This document shows, piece after piece, positions 1 to 8,522 of a stretch of 42,505 bases of DNA (its first letter is position 1; each line of letters begins with the position of its first letter). The notes beneath the pieces were generated by a model that worked only from the letters and a program-made list of their open reading frames with translations, was not told the origin of the DNA and ran no database searches. A program made the position numbers and the translations under genes. The stretch comes from Anaerolineales bacterium UBA5797 (GTDB taxonomy: Bacteria > Chloroflexota > Anaerolineae > Anaerolineales > Villigracilaceae), in contig DIDP01000057.1 in NCBI GenBank assembly GCA_002418205.1, forward strand, positions 1 to 42,505. Reading direction: 5' to 3'.

Positions 1-56
1 GACTTATTGCGCTATCCCATTCTGATGGATGAAGAATCCGCCTCAGCCAGGATCGG

Positions 57-1058
57 TCACTGCTCCCGTTTTAGCAGCTTGTCTGCCAGCTCGAACAACG
101 CGTCGCCTGCCTCGCCCTGCGGATCGGCTTCACGGAGATTCAAAAGCGCCAAATCGGTCATTTGCTCCGAGGCGTTATATGCCATCTCGTATCCGCCCTC
201 GGTGGTGAGCAATCTCGCGATCTCCTCCACCTCATCCGCCTTGATCGGACCTCTTCTCCAACGTTCCGCAAATTTTTTATTTGCAGCCAGGCCCGCCAAT
301 ACTGGCAGGGAATTCTTCCCCTCCACCAGATCGCTCGCCGCAGACTTGCCTGTCACTGCTTCATTCCCCCAAATACCAAGGATGTCATCCTGTACCTGAA
401 ACGCCAGGCCAAGATACTGCCCGAAGGATCGGTACGCATCCTGCTTTGCCTCGTCTGCTCCGCCAAGGATCGCGCCCAGGTGACAGCATGCGGACAGCAG
501 GGATGCGGTCTTGCCCGCGATCATGGGCCAGTAATCGTCAACGGTCAGGTCGTCCCGCTCCTCATAGGACATATCCAGGAACTGCCCGCGCGTCAGATTG
601 AGACAGGTGTTATGCAAGACTTCCGCAGCTTTGACGACGGCCTCTGCCGGATGATGCTCCTTTAGATCGATGATCGCCTGGTTGGACAGAACAAATAACG
701 CATCGCCAACATTGATCGCCATCGGCGCACCCCATATAACCCAGGCGGTATCGCGTCCGCGTCGTTTGTTCGAATTATCCTGAATGTCATCATGGACAAG
801 CGAGAAGTTGTGTACCAACTCAACCGCAGCCGCGGCTGGCAATGCATTGTTCCAGTCTCCGCCGGAAGCGGATGCGCACAGCAGTACCATCAGTGGACGG
901 ATCCGTTTGCCTGTTGCATCGGGTCCGGCTCCTTCCCCCGTCCAGCCCATGTGATAGGTCAACATTTGATGAAAGGGTCTGGTGCGCGGCTGATCGAGGC
1001 GCGAAACCTGTCTTTGCAGTTCCAGTTCGATGGCGGAGAGAAGCGGTTTGATATCCAT
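57..1058 (-). CDS. Polyprenyl (geranylgeranyl-type) diphosphate synthase
   Basis: Trans-isoprenyl diphosphate synthase, condensing allylic diphosphates with isopentenyl diphosphate to make C20 or longer chains for lipids, quinones or carotenoids in the cytosol. The first Asp-rich motif DDIQD is at residues 90-94. The second Asp-rich region is QVQDDILGIWG (about 221-231), where the usual third Asp is Gly. KRIRPLM (about 51-57) and GQFLDMSYEER (about 158-168) also fit the family. At 333 residues the length is normal. The ATG directly follows the TAA stop of the upstream HAD gene with no gap, so the two are probably translationally coupled. Product chain length cannot be read from the sequence. 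An isopentenyl diphosphate isomerase lies 2 kb away. The family is certain, the exact product is not. Confidence 0.93.
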   Translation of the reverse strand: MDIKPLLSAIELELQRQVSRLDQPRTRPFHQMLTYHMGWTGEGAGPDATGKRIRPLMVLLCASASGGDWNNALPAAAAVELVHNFSLVHDDIQDNSNKRRGRDTAWVIWGAPMAINVGDALFVLSNQAIIDLKEHHPAEAVVKAAEVLHNTCLNLTRGQFLDMSYEERDDLTVDDYWPMIAGKTASLLSACCHLGAILGGADEAKQDAYRSFGQYLGLAFQVQDDILGIWGNEAVTGKSAASDLVEGKNSLPVLAGLAANKKFAERWRRGPIKADEVEEIARLLTTEGGYEMAYNASEQMTDLALLNLREADPQGEAGDALFELADKLLKREQ

Positions 1059-1676
1059 TTAGAGCAATCCAAGTTGAGTTAGTTCTGTTTTCAATTGTCC
1101 AGGTGAGGTGAAGTGGATCGTTTTGAATCCCATTGTATTCGCCTGAAGAATATTTGGCAACGAGTCGTCGATGAACAGACATTCCTGCGCGGGTCTGCCG
1201 ATCTTCTCCAGCATGATGCGATAGATCTGCGGCTCCGGTTTGACGTGTCCCACCGCACCCGAAATGACGATGTCATCGAGCAGGCTGAAGAAATCATATT
1301 TTGCGCGCGCATAAGGAAATGTTTCTGCGGACCAGTTGCTCAACCCATACAGCGGATATCCCTTTTGCTTCAGTTGTTCCACGATCTCGATCGTTCCCCA
1401 GTATGCTTCTCCGATCGACTCCATCCAGTGATCATGATACGCCTGGATGAGATGGGAATACTGCGGGAACTGCGCCGAGAGGTCGGCGACCCCTTCTTTG
1501 AAGGTGCGCCCCTTGTCTTGATGCGCGTTCCAGCCCATGAAGTCCACTTCCTTGAAGAAGTGTTCCATGCCCTCCGGGTCGTTCGGAAAATATCTCTTGT
1601 ATACGTGTCTGGGATTCCACTCGATCAGGACATTCCCAAAGTCGAAGATGATGGCTTTAATGTTTGGATTTGTCAT
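1059..1676 (-). CDS. HAD-family (subfamily IA) hydrolase, YihX-like
   Basis: Haloacid dehalogenase-superfamily phosphatase, probably acting on a small phosphorylated metabolite. Motif I is IIFDFGNVLIEW at residues 9-20, with the nucleophile Asp in DFGN as in YihX-type sugar phosphatases. Motif II is the Ser of YGLSNWS, motif III the Lys of HVKPEPQIY, and motif IV is FIDDSLPNI. The helical cap between motifs I and II is of the IA type, and the 205-residue length is typical. No Shine-Dalgarno precedes the ATG, but a TAGAAT hexamer lies 6 nt upstream, suggesting a leaderless mRNA. It is first in a two-gene unit with the polyprenyl synthase, so a role on an isoprenoid phosphate is possible but unproven. 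Confidence 0.87.
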   Translation of the reverse strand: MTNPNIKAIIFDFGNVLIEWNPRHVYKRYFPNDPEGMEHFFKEVDFMGWNAHQDKGRTFKEGVADLSAQFPQYSHLIQAYHDHWMESIGEAYWGTIEIVEQLKQKGYPLYGLSNWSAETFPYARAKYDFFSLLDDIVISGAVGHVKPEPQIYRIMLEKIGRPAQECLFIDDSLPNILQANTMGFKTIHFTSPGQLKTELTQLGLL

Positions 1677-1682
1677 TGCGTT

Positions 1683-1688
1683 ATTCTA
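1683..1688 (-). promoter_or_regulatory. Candidate -10 element for a leaderless HAD mRNA
   Basis: TAGAAT on the minus strand ends 6 nt before the ATG of the HAD gene. Transcription from it would start at or next to the start codon. A second possible pair lies further upstream: TTGACG at 1721-1716 and TATATT at 1700-1695, with a short 15-nt spacer. Either could serve. The absence of a Shine-Dalgarno favours the proximal hexamer. Confidence 0.4.
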
Positions 1689-1815
1689 TCAGGGAATATA
1701 AGATGACAACCACTTCGTCAACTCTCGATTATTATGTATTTTCTCATCCGTTTCTTATAAGTTCTTTGTAGAATGCCCGGGCATTGCGATAGATGTACAG
1801 CAGACGCGATCATAC

Positions 1816-1821
1816 TATAAT
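1816..1821 (+). promoter_or_regulatory. Candidate -10 box for the DedA-like gene
   Basis: A perfect TATAAT lies 22 nt upstream of the ATG at 1844, with an AGGAAG ribosome-binding site between them. No convincing -35 is seen at the usual distance. Confidence 0.4.
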
Positions 1822-1843
1822 ACGACAGGCAGGAAGATGTACG

Positions 1844-2278
1844 ATGTTGATTCAAATTGAAAATTGGTTCCGCGGGTTGTGGGGGTTCATTGTCGGGGAG
1901 CCTGTTCTGTTCATACTGGTCATGGGGCTTTTGATCGCCGTTAATTCGGTGGTTACCGAGATCATCACTTACTGGCTGGCACGCATTGGAGGGCGCACCC
2001 TCGTGGAGAGGTTCTCTCGCTGGCTGCGCGTGGATATGCGTCACTTTGATCGCGCGGAGTCCATGTTCACGCGTTGGGGTGTGAGGTTGGTGCTGTTCGG
2101 TCGCATCCTGCCCGGGGTGCGGACGCTGGTCAGCGTTCCCGCGGGGATGACCCACATGAATTTCGGCCTGTTCTTCGGCGCGTCGTTTGGCGGGGCGTAT
2201 GTGTGGAATACGTTATTGGTCGCGGTGGGATATTTGCTGGGGTTTAAAATGACCTTGTTCGGAATTTCCATTTTGTAG
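1844..2278 (+). CDS. Short DedA/VTT-domain membrane protein (N-terminally reduced)
   Basis: Membrane protein with the C-terminal two thirds of a DedA/VTT (SNARE-associated) domain. The diagnostic stretches are TYWLARIGGR, FGRILPGVRTLVSVPAGMT and WNTLLVAVGYLLG. DedA proteins act in membrane lipid or undecaprenyl-phosphate translocation and envelope homeostasis. The start at 1844 is chosen because AGGAAG lies 7 nt upstream; it gives 144 residues against about 200 usual. The conserved N-terminal re-entrant segment with its acidic Pro-rich motif is absent, and no upstream coding sequence supplies it, because the neighbouring gene starts at 1676. It is either a natural short variant or a 5'-truncated remnant whose remaining frame is intact. 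Confidence 0.75.
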   Translation: MLIQIENWFRGLWGFIVGEPVLFILVMGLLIAVNSVVTEIITYWLARIGGRTLVERFSRWLRVDMRHFDRAESMFTRWGVRLVLFGRILPGVRTLVSVPAGMTHMNFGLFFGASFGGAYVWNTLLVAVGYLLGFKMTLFGISIL

Positions 2279-2286
2279 AAGTAAAA

Positions 2287-2319
2287 AAGCTTATCGAATG
2301 TGCTCCGTTCGATAAGCTT
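2287..2319. terminator. Bidirectional hairpin terminator
   Basis: Perfect 12-bp inverted repeat: AAGCTTATCGAA at 2287-2298 and TTCGATAAGCTT at 2308-2319, with a 9-nt loop. It sits between the convergent DedA-like and lipoprotein genes. On the minus strand the hairpin is followed by a run of six T, so it fits best as the intrinsic terminator of the lipoprotein gene, but it can serve both. Confidence 0.8.
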
Positions 2320-2341
2320 CCTGCAAAAATGACTTTGCGGT

Positions 2342-2887
2342 CTATTTTGTTTCCACGTCAATGTTGACCTGGATCTTCATTTTCAAGATACCCTCCTCAA
2401 CTTTGACTTCCTTGAAGAGAACCTGTGCTTCTGGGTCGCTGACCAGGCGACTCATCTCTTGTTCGGCTTCTTCATTGAACTCTGCAATGCATGGATCGGT
2501 GAGGTCAAAGTTTGGGATATCCACGGCGATGATCTCCATTTGGAGTACGTCGTTCTCTGCACCCAGGCGCAGGTCGAGGGTGCCATCGGCTGTGGTGCCA
2601 TCCCCCAGATGCTTGGTCCCGATGAAGCGGACAAATCCATCATGCAGTTCGACTTTGGTGACTTCATCCAGCAGGTCGCGGCAGGGACCACTCAGATGAA
2701 ACTCGGCATTCAGGGGTCCGTGCTCGGAGCGACTGTTGAGCTCCTCCTGGGTGATGGTGATGTCCACCTCGGGTGTGGTGCCGTGAATTCCGATGCCGCT
2801 GAGAGAACATGCCAGGGATGTGACGGTCAGGAGTGTCAGCAGAGTCATGGCAAAAAATAGGGGGTGTTTGCGGGTTGGGGTCTTCAT
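2342..2887 (-). CDS. Putative lipoprotein of unknown function
   Basis: 181-residue predicted lipoprotein. A basic N-terminus and hydrophobic segment (about residues 11-26) run into VTSLAC, a lipobox with the lipidated Cys at about residue 27. The mature part is acidic and looks beta-rich, with a repeated pattern of charged strands, for example GFVRFIGTKHLGDGT and LQMEIIAVDIP, followed by an acidic helix (FNEEAEQEMSRLV). No enzymatic motif is recognised. It probably sits on the outer face of the cytoplasmic membrane. AAAGG lies upstream of the ATG. The gene is monocistronic, convergent with the DedA-like gene, and ends at the strong hairpin at 2287-2319. Confidence 0.7.
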   Translation of the reverse strand: MKTPTRKHPLFFAMTLLTLLTVTSLACSLSGIGIHGTTPEVDITITQEELNSRSEHGPLNAEFHLSGPCRDLLDEVTKVELHDGFVRFIGTKHLGDGTTADGTLDLRLGAENDVLQMEIIAVDIPNFDLTDPCIAEFNEEAEQEMSRLVSDPEAQVLFKEVKVEEGILKMKIQVNIDVETK

Positions 2888-3187
2888 TTCAGGATTCCTT
2901 TCTAGCGAAACAATTCGATTTTAATGCTCAATTCATCATACGTCGAATCCTGTGAAAAGTGTCGCAATTGGGTAATCCTGAGGAGGGGATTATCTCCACA
3001 GATAACATAAGTTTTCCGCCCTTGTGTCGAATATTTTTTATTAGTGTAGGGGGTGGTTATGTAGAAAACCTTCGCAGCGTATTTCTTGCCGCGCCATGGT
3101 GGTACCTTAGTCATGTCACTCTGAGCGAAGCGAAGAGTCTCTTTTGCTGTGGTGGTGAAACTTCGCTGCGCTCAGCATGACATACTG
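2888..3187. other. 300-bp AT-richer intergenic stretch
   Basis: No credible gene is seen here. It contains the upstream region of the lipoprotein gene and, at its right end, a 69-bp palindromic repeat (3114-3182) next to the stop codon of the isopentenyl diphosphate isomerase gene. No clear promoter pair is visible. Confidence 0.6.
3114..3182. repeat. Imperfect palindromic repeat (CTGAGCG type)
   Basis: 69-bp element. Its 22-bp ends, 3114-3135 and 3161-3182, form an inverted repeat with three mismatches around the cores CTGAGCG and AGCGAAG. It ends 5 bp past the stop codon of the minus-strand IDI-2 gene, so its RNA could fold as that gene's 3' hairpin. It has the look of a dispersed, MITE-like element. 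Confidence 0.7.
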
Positions 3188-4216
3188 TTATTGTCTGACT
3201 AACTTTCCAACTTTCAAACTTGCCAACTCGCCAGCACCCACATTGAACATTGTCACTTCAATCTGCTTCTTCGTCAACTTCATCATTTCAACGGCTTTCT
3301 CTGTCGAAACTGCTGCGGCTTTCAAGAACTGCCCTGCCATGCCGCCGAGCGTTGCGCCGAGGGCAATGCATTTGGTGATGTCGAGACCGTCTTTGATGCC
3401 GCCGCTGGCGAAGACCGTCATTTCGGGGATGACTTTCTTGACATTCAAGATTGAGTCTGATGTTGGGATGCCCCAGCCGACAAACGTCGCTGCAAGTTGA
3501 CGGGTAAATTCGTCGGGGGCGCGGTGCATTTCCACTTGTGACCAGCTTGTGCCGCCTGCGCCTGCCACGTCAATCGCGGAGGCGCCGCAATCAGCTAATA
3601 ACTTTGCCGTTTTTTCTGAGATGCCCCAACCAACTTCCTTGGCAATGACAGGCACTTCGATCTGCTTACAGACTTCTTCGATCTTTTTTGCGAGACCTGC
3701 AAAGTTCACGTCGCCTGCATCTTGCACGGCTTCCTGTAATGGATTGAGATGAAGGATGAGCGCGTCTGCTTCGATCATGTCCACGGCTTTGCGGCATTGG
3801 TCAATGCCGTAGCCATAGTTGAGTTGCACGGCTCCGAGGTTGGCGAATAATAAGATGTCGGGCGCGACTCTACGCACTTGAAATGTCTTTGCCTGTTCAG
3901 GATGTTCGATGGCGGCGCGCTGACTTCCCACGCCCATGACAATTCCGCATTCCTGTGCTGCTTCGGCGAGGCGCAGGTTGATGCTCTCGGCTTCGGCCGT
4001 GCCGCCGGTCATGGAACTGATCAGGATGGGAGCGGCTAATTCTTTGCCGAACAGGTTGAGGGTCGTGTCGATGCGGTTCAGGTCCAGTTCGGGTAAAGCC
4101 TCGTGGGTGAAGTGATAGTTCTCAAGTCCGGTCGTCAACGCGGAGCGGACGTCCTGTTCCAAATTGATCTTGATATGATCCGCTTTTCGCTGGTCGATGG
4201 GCGCAACTTTTGGCAT
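3188..4216 (-). CDS. fni: Type 2 isopentenyl-diphosphate delta-isomerase
   Basis: FMN-dependent isomerase interconverting IPP and DMAPP in the cytosol, feeding polyprenyl synthases such as the one at 57-1058. Family landmarks in order: RKADHIKINLEQDV near the N-terminus, ILISSMTGGTAEAE, GVGSQRAAIEHPE, LILHLNPLQEAVQ (substrate loop with the conserved His and Gln), VIAKEVGWGIS, IDVAGAGGTSW and ASGGIKDGLDI (phosphate/FMN binding). The start at 4216 (MPKVAPIDQ) is chosen over an in-frame ATG 105 nt upstream because it has AGGAAC at a good distance, the extension is unlike the family, and the longer form would overlap the divergent acyl carrier promoter. It encodes 342 residues, as expected. It is the only gene of its unit. 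Confidence 0.95.
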   Translation of the reverse strand: MPKVAPIDQRKADHIKINLEQDVRSALTTGLENYHFTHEALPELDLNRIDTTLNLFGKELAAPILISSMTGGTAEAESINLRLAEAAQECGIVMGVGSQRAAIEHPEQAKTFQVRRVAPDILLFANLGAVQLNYGYGIDQCRKAVDMIEADALILHLNPLQEAVQDAGDVNFAGLAKKIEEVCKQIEVPVIAKEVGWGISEKTAKLLADCGASAIDVAGAGGTSWSQVEMHRAPDEFTRQLAATFVGWGIPTSDSILNVKKVIPEMTVFASGGIKDGLDITKCIALGATLGGMAGQFLKAAAVSTEKAVEMMKLTKKQIEVTMFNVGAGELASLKVGKLVRQ

Positions 4217-4253
4217 GGGGTAGTGTTCCTGTGATTGAGTTATTATTGCTGGC

Positions 4254-4281
4254 TTGACACGGTTTTTAGACCGAGTACAAT
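4254..4281 (+). promoter_or_regulatory. Sigma70-type promoter of the acyl carrier protein gene
   Basis: TTGACA at 4254-4259 and TACAAT at 4276-4281, separated by 16 nt. This is the best consensus promoter seen in the window. It would give a leader of about 55 nt ending in AAAGGAGG before the ATG at 4345. A short hairpin (GGCGT/ACGCC near 4309-4318) lies in the leader. Confidence 0.75.
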
Positions 4282-4344
4282 TGCCACGACTAAAGTCCCT
4301 TGCATGGCGTCCATACGCCACGGGAAAACCTAAAGGAGGTTGTC

Positions 4345-4578
4345 ATGTCTGACACGTTTGAAGATGTAAAGGCGATTATCAAAGATTTGCTTGGCGCTGA
4401 AGATGGAAAGATCACGCCTGAAGCCCGCTTCCGCGAGGACCTTGAGGCTGATTCTCTCGACCTGGTTGAACTGATCATGGCTTTCGAAGATAAGTTCGGC
4501 GCCGAGATTTCCGATGAGGATGCCCAGAAGATCACGACCGTGGGCGATGCCGTTACTTATATTGACTCGCATAAATAA
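4345..4578 (+). CDS. acpP: Acyl carrier protein
   Basis: Small acidic carrier holding growing acyl chains as thioesters on a 4'-phosphopantetheine arm in type II fatty acid synthesis. The attachment site is Ser37 within EADSLDLVELIM, the classic DSL motif, followed by acidic helix II and FGAEISDEDAQKI. It has 77 residues, a normal length. The start is fixed by AAAGGAGG at 4333-4340 just before the ATG; an upstream in-frame ATG would encode non-homologous residues. It stands alone between a strong promoter and a 13-bp hairpin, not inside a fab cluster, so a specialised carrier role cannot be excluded, but the sequence is that of a housekeeping ACP. Confidence 0.95.
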   Translation: MSDTFEDVKAIIKDLLGAEDGKITPEARFREDLEADSLDLVELIMAFEDKFGAEISDEDAQKITTVGDAVTYIDSHK

Positions 4579-4600
4579 CAGATCTTTCTGCGATTATAAC

Positions 4601-4632
4601 CGTAGAGCCGTCCGACAATGGACGGCTCTACG
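4601..4632 (+). terminator. Hairpin terminator after acpP
   Basis: Perfect 13-bp stem, CGTAGAGCCGTCC at 4601-4613 and its complement at 4620-4632, with a 6-nt loop. It lies 22 nt after the acpP stop. Only a short T-rich tail follows, so termination may be less efficient or factor-assisted. Confidence 0.7.
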
Positions 4633-4647
4633 TGTTTAACATTCTAT

Positions 4648-4725
4648 GTCTTTGCGAGGGCGGTGAACTTCCGCCCGAAGCAATCTCCTACGCTGTTGGG
4701 GATTGCTTCGTTCGCTCGCAATGAC
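4648..4725. repeat. Palindromic repeat (TTGCGAG / GAAGCAATC type)
   Basis: 78-bp element. Outer ends GTCTTTGCGAG and CTCGCAATGAC are near-inverted copies; the inner arm CGAAGCAATCTCC (4677-4689) pairs with GGGGATTGCTTCG (4698-4710). It ends one base before the stop codon of sucD on the minus strand and could form that transcript's 3' hairpin. Related copies lie at 8445-8521 and 20979-21017. Confidence 0.75.
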
Positions 4726-4726
4726 A

Positions 4727-5590
4727 TTACTTGAGAAGCGAAGGAATCTCTTCCGGGTGTTTGGCGACCTTTACGCCTGCGGTTTCGAGCGCTTTGATCT
4801 TGTCCGCTGCACTGCCCGCGCTGCCTTCGATGATCGCGCCGGCGTGTCCCATCCGTTTGCCTGGAGGGGCGGTCTGACCCGCGATGAACGAGACAACCGG
4901 CTTGGTCATTCTGGAGGCGATGAATTCCGCGGCTTTGTCTTCGTCGGTGCCGCCGATCTCGCCGATCAGCACAACCTTTTCCGTGTGCGGATCGTGCTCA
5001 AACATTTCCAGCACGTCGATAAAGTTCGTGCCGTTGATCGGATCGCCACCGATGCCCACACACGTGGACGCGCCCATGCCGACCAGTTTCAACGCGTACA
5101 GCACTTCATAGGTCAATGTGCCGGAACGGGAAACAACACCGACGTTGCCGGGGATCGCAATGTTGCCGGGGATGATGCCCACTTTTGCTTCGCCGGGGGT
5201 CAACATGCCGGGGCAGTTCGGTCCGACGAGACGCACCTTTTTGTGATCGAGATAGTTGCGGACGCGCATCATGTCCTGCACGGGCACGCCCTCGGTGATA
5301 CACACGATCAGCGGGATGCCGGCGTCCGCGGCTTCGAACATCGCATCCGGGGCAAAACGCGCCGGGACGAAGATCACGGAACAGTTCGCGCCGGTCGCTT
5401 CTGCCGCGAGTTTGACCGAATCGAAAACAGGGACCTTTCCATCCAGGACCCATTCGCCGCCCTTGCCGGGCGTCACGCCCGCGACGACGTTCGTCCCGTA
5501 GGAGACCATCTGCGTGGTGTGGAAAAGTCCTTCATTACCGGTAATGCCTTGCACAAGAAGGCGGGTGTCTTTGTTGATTAAGATGCTCAT
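4727..5590 (-). CDS. sucD: Succinyl-CoA synthetase (succinate-CoA ligase), alpha subunit
   Basis: Alpha subunit of the enzyme that interconverts succinyl-CoA and succinate with substrate-level phosphorylation in the TCA cycle. The N-terminal CoA-binding Rossmann domain starts at TRLLVQGITGNEG and includes YGTNVVAGVTPGKGG. The phosphorylated active-site His is in GHAGAIIEG near residue 244. GPNCPGMLTPGE and GIGGDPINGT are also conserved. Its 287 residues are normal. It follows sucC by 5 nt on the same strand, forming a sucCD operon whose 3' end is a palindromic repeat. Confidence 0.97.
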   Translation of the reverse strand: MSILINKDTRLLVQGITGNEGLFHTTQMVSYGTNVVAGVTPGKGGEWVLDGKVPVFDSVKLAAEATGANCSVIFVPARFAPDAMFEAADAGIPLIVCITEGVPVQDMMRVRNYLDHKKVRLVGPNCPGMLTPGEAKVGIIPGNIAIPGNVGVVSRSGTLTYEVLYALKLVGMGASTCVGIGGDPINGTNFIDVLEMFEHDPHTEKVVLIGEIGGTDEDKAAEFIASRMTKPVVSFIAGQTAPPGKRMGHAGAIIEGSAGSAADKIKALETAGVKVAKHPEEIPSLLK

Positions 5591-5595
5591 GTGAA

Positions 5596-6729
<1,134 letters not shown>

Positions 6730-6763
6730 GGTCTTCCCTTAGATTGATTTCAAAAGCACGGGC

Positions 6764-6772
6764 ATTATACCA
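6764..6772 (-). promoter_or_regulatory. Extended -10 promoter of sucCD
   Basis: TGGTATAAT on the minus strand: a perfect TATAAT (6769-6764) preceded by the TGn extension that can replace a -35. It would give a leader of roughly 28 nt before the sucC ATG at 6729. Confidence 0.6.
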
Positions 6773-6781
6773 CCCTCATTT

Positions 6782-7075
6782 TTACGTCAGCGACACATCC
6801 TGATAGATGACGCGCGTGCGCGGCTCGGTCATCAGCGGCACTGCTTCCTCCAGCCATTTTGTGAAGTGACTCGTCTCGAGATGGCGCGCTCCATCCTCCT
6901 TCGATTTGAACATTTCGATGAACGTGAAACGCGTTGGATCATCCGCCTGCTGGATGACATCAAAACGCACGCATCCCGCCTCCCGTCGGCTTGCTTCCGC
7001 GTTTTCGACCGTCACCTCCCTGAATCTTTCCACGTGCTCCGGCTGGATGTGGCTGTGAACAACAACGATGTACAT
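6782..7075 (-). CDS. Antibiotic biosynthesis monooxygenase (ABM)-fold protein
   Basis: 97-residue ferredoxin-like dimeric alpha-beta barrel protein of the ABM/YgiN/LsrG group. MYIVVVHSHIQPEHVERF forms the first strand and helix; GCVRFDVIQQADDPTRFTFIEMFKSKEDGARHLETSHF is the family core, with the conserved His-x-x-x-xHF pattern near residues 65-71. Members include quinol monooxygenases and the autoinducer-2 processing isomerase LsrG, so the substrate cannot be assigned. GGGAA precedes the ATG. It is separated from the upstream gene by a hairpin terminator, and sucC begins just after its stop with its own promoter, so it is probably monocistronic. Confidence 0.85.
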   Translation of the reverse strand: MYIVVVHSHIQPEHVERFREVTVENAEASRREAGCVRFDVIQQADDPTRFTFIEMFKSKEDGARHLETSHFTKWLEEAVPLMTEPRTRVIYQDVSLT

Positions 7076-7098
7076 GATGTTCCCTTTCCGTTTATGTA

Positions 7099-7133
7099 AA
7101 AGTGACGGCCATTTTCAAGATGACCGTCACTTT
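7099..7133 (-). terminator. Hairpin terminator after the 422-residue gene
   Basis: AAAGTGACGG at 7099-7108 and CCGTCACTTT at 7124-7133 form a 10-bp perfect stem, and the inner CAT/ATG can also pair. In the minus direction it follows the stop at 7156 by about 22 nt and is followed by TTTACAT. Confidence 0.7.
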
Positions 7134-7155
7134 ATTCTACATCAGACGGGCAGGC

Positions 7156-8424
7156 CTACCTGTGTAAATTCTGCGCGGCGATGAACGATAACCCGTTCTC
7201 GGTCAATGCACGAGCCGTATGGTTTGCCGCCGCGACCTTCTCCATGAAATTCTGTCTCATCGCATCCCAGTCGCCTGATTCGATGACCTCCTTTTTCTCG
7301 CGGAAGTAATCCAGGATATCCGATGGATGGGGGAGTTTCTGTTCCACCTCGATTTCACCACCTTCGTGCTTCGCGGCAATATTCGCCACATGATCAGCCA
7401 GTTGCACAAGCTCATCTCTTCTGTCATACGGCTGTTTGACGATGGACTTCCACGTCTCGGTGATGTGATGCTCGAAGCGGATCACGTTCTCGAAGCCGAG
7501 TCCCTTGCGGAATTGGGCGGTCAGTTCCATCGTCTCGTTGTTGACCGAGTTCGACCAGTTGAATCCGATCAATGGACTGGTGCCGTCGTCGCGGCTGAAG
7601 AGTTTCGCCGCCAGCATGATCCAGAACGCATGATAGGGATTGTCACTGCCGAAGAACACGCTGATCTTGAATTCATTGTCGATGCCCAGCTTATAAAGGA
7701 GGAACGCCAGCAATATCGTCCCGGCGTTGAAGTTCAAAACGGATTTCACGCCATAATTGGTATAGTAATAAAGACTCTCGTCCAGCCATTTAAGCGCGTG
7801 GTCATTGGGCTGGCCGATCCCGCCAAAGTAACCGGTGATGGTTTCGGGTCCGTTCAGATGCGGATTCGATCCATCCGTCCCTTTGGTGTCGAGCGTCTCC
7901 ACGTAGGATGCGCCGACGATCTGCATGGCGGCAGCGATGGCGGGCAGGTCCCCGTCCTCCTCCTGTTCCTTCATCTTGCGCACCTTGATGAAGCGCCCGG
8001 GCACAAGTGTCCTGTTTTGGATCGCACACTCCGCCATCTCACGTACCCACGGGAAATACTGCAAAGCGGATACCTCCAAAGTCACCGCAAATTCGTCGGC
8101 AAATTTTGTGTTCCTTGCCGTGTCGCCCAGAACCTGCTGCCGATACTCTGCAACCGGGATGAACCTTTTCGCCTCCCGCTGTTCCTTCAACCAATCCAGG
8201 TCCTTGATAAATTCGGGTTTCTTCTCCTGTACCTTTGCATACAGGTTCTCGAGTTTGCGCGCTTCGGCGGCTTTGCGGTTGATCTCCTCCGGCGTGCCGT
8301 ATTTGGCGACGACATCCAGAAAGGCGTTGATGATCTTCGAGTTCGGGTCGAGCAAAACTTCGTTGATCGCATCCAGCCGGCTGTGACGGATTTCGAGCAT
8401 TTCGCGATATTTGTTGTGCTCCAT
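7156..8424 (-). CDS. Protein of unknown function (422 aa)
   Basis: I do not recognise this protein. It is soluble, with no signal peptide or convincing membrane segment. The N-terminal part (about 1-110) is charged and helical. The C-terminal two thirds looks like an alpha/beta domain with Gly/Asn-rich segments such as TGYFGGIGQPNDHA, LNFNAGTILLAFLLYK, VFFGSDNPYHAFWI and LIGFNWSNSVNNETM, which have the look of active-site loops of a barrel enzyme. EHHITETWKSIVKQPYDRRDEL is another strongly patterned stretch. AAGGAG is well placed before the ATG. panB lies upstream on the same strand, separated by a 77-bp palindromic repeat, and a terminator follows. Co-transcription with panB is possible. A metabolic enzyme is a guess only. 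Confidence 0.8.
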   Translation of the reverse strand: MEHNKYREMLEIRHSRLDAINEVLLDPNSKIINAFLDVVAKYGTPEEINRKAAEARKLENLYAKVQEKKPEFIKDLDWLKEQREAKRFIPVAEYRQQVLGDTARNTKFADEFAVTLEVSALQYFPWVREMAECAIQNRTLVPGRFIKVRKMKEQEEDGDLPAIAAAMQIVGASYVETLDTKGTDGSNPHLNGPETITGYFGGIGQPNDHALKWLDESLYYYTNYGVKSVLNFNAGTILLAFLLYKLGIDNEFKISVFFGSDNPYHAFWIMLAAKLFSRDDGTSPLIGFNWSNSVNNETMELTAQFRKGLGFENVIRFEHHITETWKSIVKQPYDRRDELVQLADHVANIAAKHEGGEIEVEQKLPHPSDILDYFREKKEVIESGDWDAMRQNFMEKVAAANHTARALTENGLSFIAAQNLHR

Positions 8425-8444
8425 TCTTTCTCCTTTTCGTATAT

Positions 8445-8521
8445 GTCATTGCGGAGACGATGGTCCGAAGCAATCTTATCTTGCAGGCAAGTACGAGATT
8501 GCCACACTCGTTCGCAACGAC
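8445..8521. repeat. Palindromic repeat (TTGCG / GAAGCAATC type), diverged copy
   Basis: 77-bp element beginning GTCATTGCGGAG and ending TTCGCAACGAC, with inner CCGAAGCAATC and GAGATTGCC arms. It is a diverged relative of the elements at 4648-4725 and 20979-21017. It ends one base before the panB stop codon on the minus strand. Confidence 0.65.
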
Positions 8522-8522
8522 A

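Noticed and set aside
4216..4345. A longer N-terminus for IDI-2 starting at 4321 and for the acyl carrier protein starting at 4300.
   Set aside because: Both extensions cross the shared promoter region and encode residues unlike either family; the later ATGs have proper ribosome-binding sites.
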